Source: an uncultured Bacteroidales bacterium
Lineage (GTDB): Bacteria > Bacteroidota > Bacteroidia > Bacteroidales > Paludibacteraceae
DNA: 5,694 nt
Reading direction: 5' to 3'
Assembly (NCBI GenBank): GCA_946619625.1
Contig: CAMOMF010000207.1
Coordinates: 1 to 5,694, forward strand
Positions within the stretch are counted from its first letter, which is position 1. Each line of letters opens with the position of its first letter. This document shows, piece after piece, positions 5,656 through 5,694 of the stretch. A program made the position numbers and the translations under genes. The notes beneath the pieces are model-generated. The model saw only the letters and a program-made list of their open reading frames with translations, did not search any database and was not told where the DNA came from.

Positions 5656-5668
5656 GCCCCCAGGGCTT

Positions 5669-5692
5669 TTAATTACGCTTTATCGTCAGACG
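5669..5692 (-). CDS. Possible C-terminal end of an upstream minus-strand gene (partial)
   Basis: Reading minus from the right edge, one frame gives RLTIKRN followed by TAA (stop at 5671-5669), and another gives PSDDK A then TAA at 5675-5673. The first resembles the basic beta-strand ending of secreted Bacteroidetes enzymes, and a neighbour in this orientation would suit the operon direction. Seven codons cannot prove a gene, and both frames stop close together by chance easily. The hairpin at 5612-5646 would lie just downstream of it. Confidence 0.2.
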   Translation of the reverse strand, partial: RLTIKRN

Positions 5693-5694
5693 GA

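Larger units (their letters stand above)
5384..5656. repeat. Composite tandem repeat array upstream of the GH28 gene
   Basis: Four copies of a 40-41-bp unit beginning CGAACGTAT and containing CTTTAGTCCTTTCGTCC start at 5384, 5424, 5465 and 5563. Copies 1 and 2 abut the next copy directly. Copies 3 and 4 are each followed by a ~55-bp module with an inverted repeat. The composite units 5465-5558 and 5563-5656 differ at only 6 of 94 positions, all substitutions. The region has no supported gene and lies between the GH28 start and the right edge. It may be an interspersed intergenic element of this genome; I do not recognise the family. Confidence 0.92.

Noticed and set aside
5384..5656. CRISPR array.
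   Set aside because: The repeated units abut each other or are separated by a repeated hairpin module, not by unique spacers of constant length, and no cas gene is visible.

Overview
The window looks like chromosomal DNA from a Bacteroidales bacterium (Bacteroides/Prevotella-like; I cannot name the genus). The evidence is two near-perfect Bacteroidetes-type promoters (TTTG, 20-bp spacer, TAnnTTTG), little use of Shine-Dalgarno sequences, an rpsO-encoded S15 starting MYLDS, a family 28 glycoside hydrolase lipoprotein paired with a DUF4861 protein as in pectin-utilisation loci of this order, and a secreted endonuclease I ending in a segment that resembles a type IX secretion sorting domain.

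Layout, left to right. Positions 1-55 are five tandem copies of an 11-bp unit, cut by the window edge. A bidirectional terminator (about 126-161) separates this from a minus-strand gene (195-818) for an AbiEi-family antitoxin/regulator with no toxin partner in view. The 269-bp region 819-1087 is a divergent control region: a minus promoter for the AbiEi gene, a plus promoter for rpsO, A/T tracts with a palindrome and a direct repeat between them, and a roughly 100-nt rpsO leader that can fold into a long hairpin. rpsO (1088-1357) ends at a strong GCAA-capped hairpin (1372-1411) that also lies just after the end of the convergent minus-strand operon.

The minus-strand operon, in transcription order, is: GH28 pectinase-like lipoprotein (5321-3771), DUF4861 protein (3787-2537, preferred start), and secreted endonuclease I (2576-1416). 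Neighbouring genes overlap by 17 and 40 nt, so they are very probably co-transcribed and translationally coupled. All three have export signals. The first two fit pectin or rhamnogalacturonan breakdown; the nuclease is the unexpected member and might add nucleic-acid scavenging.

Positions 5322-5694 hold no complete gene. They contain a composite repeat array (5384-5656): four copies of a ~40-bp unit, the last two each followed by an AT-rich 13-bp inverted repeat. The far right may hold the last codons of another minus-strand gene. No CRISPR, tRNA, rRNA, transposase or phage gene is visible. The best candidates for something undescribed are the composite repeat array, the structured rpsO leader, and the nuclease coupled to a pectinolytic operon.
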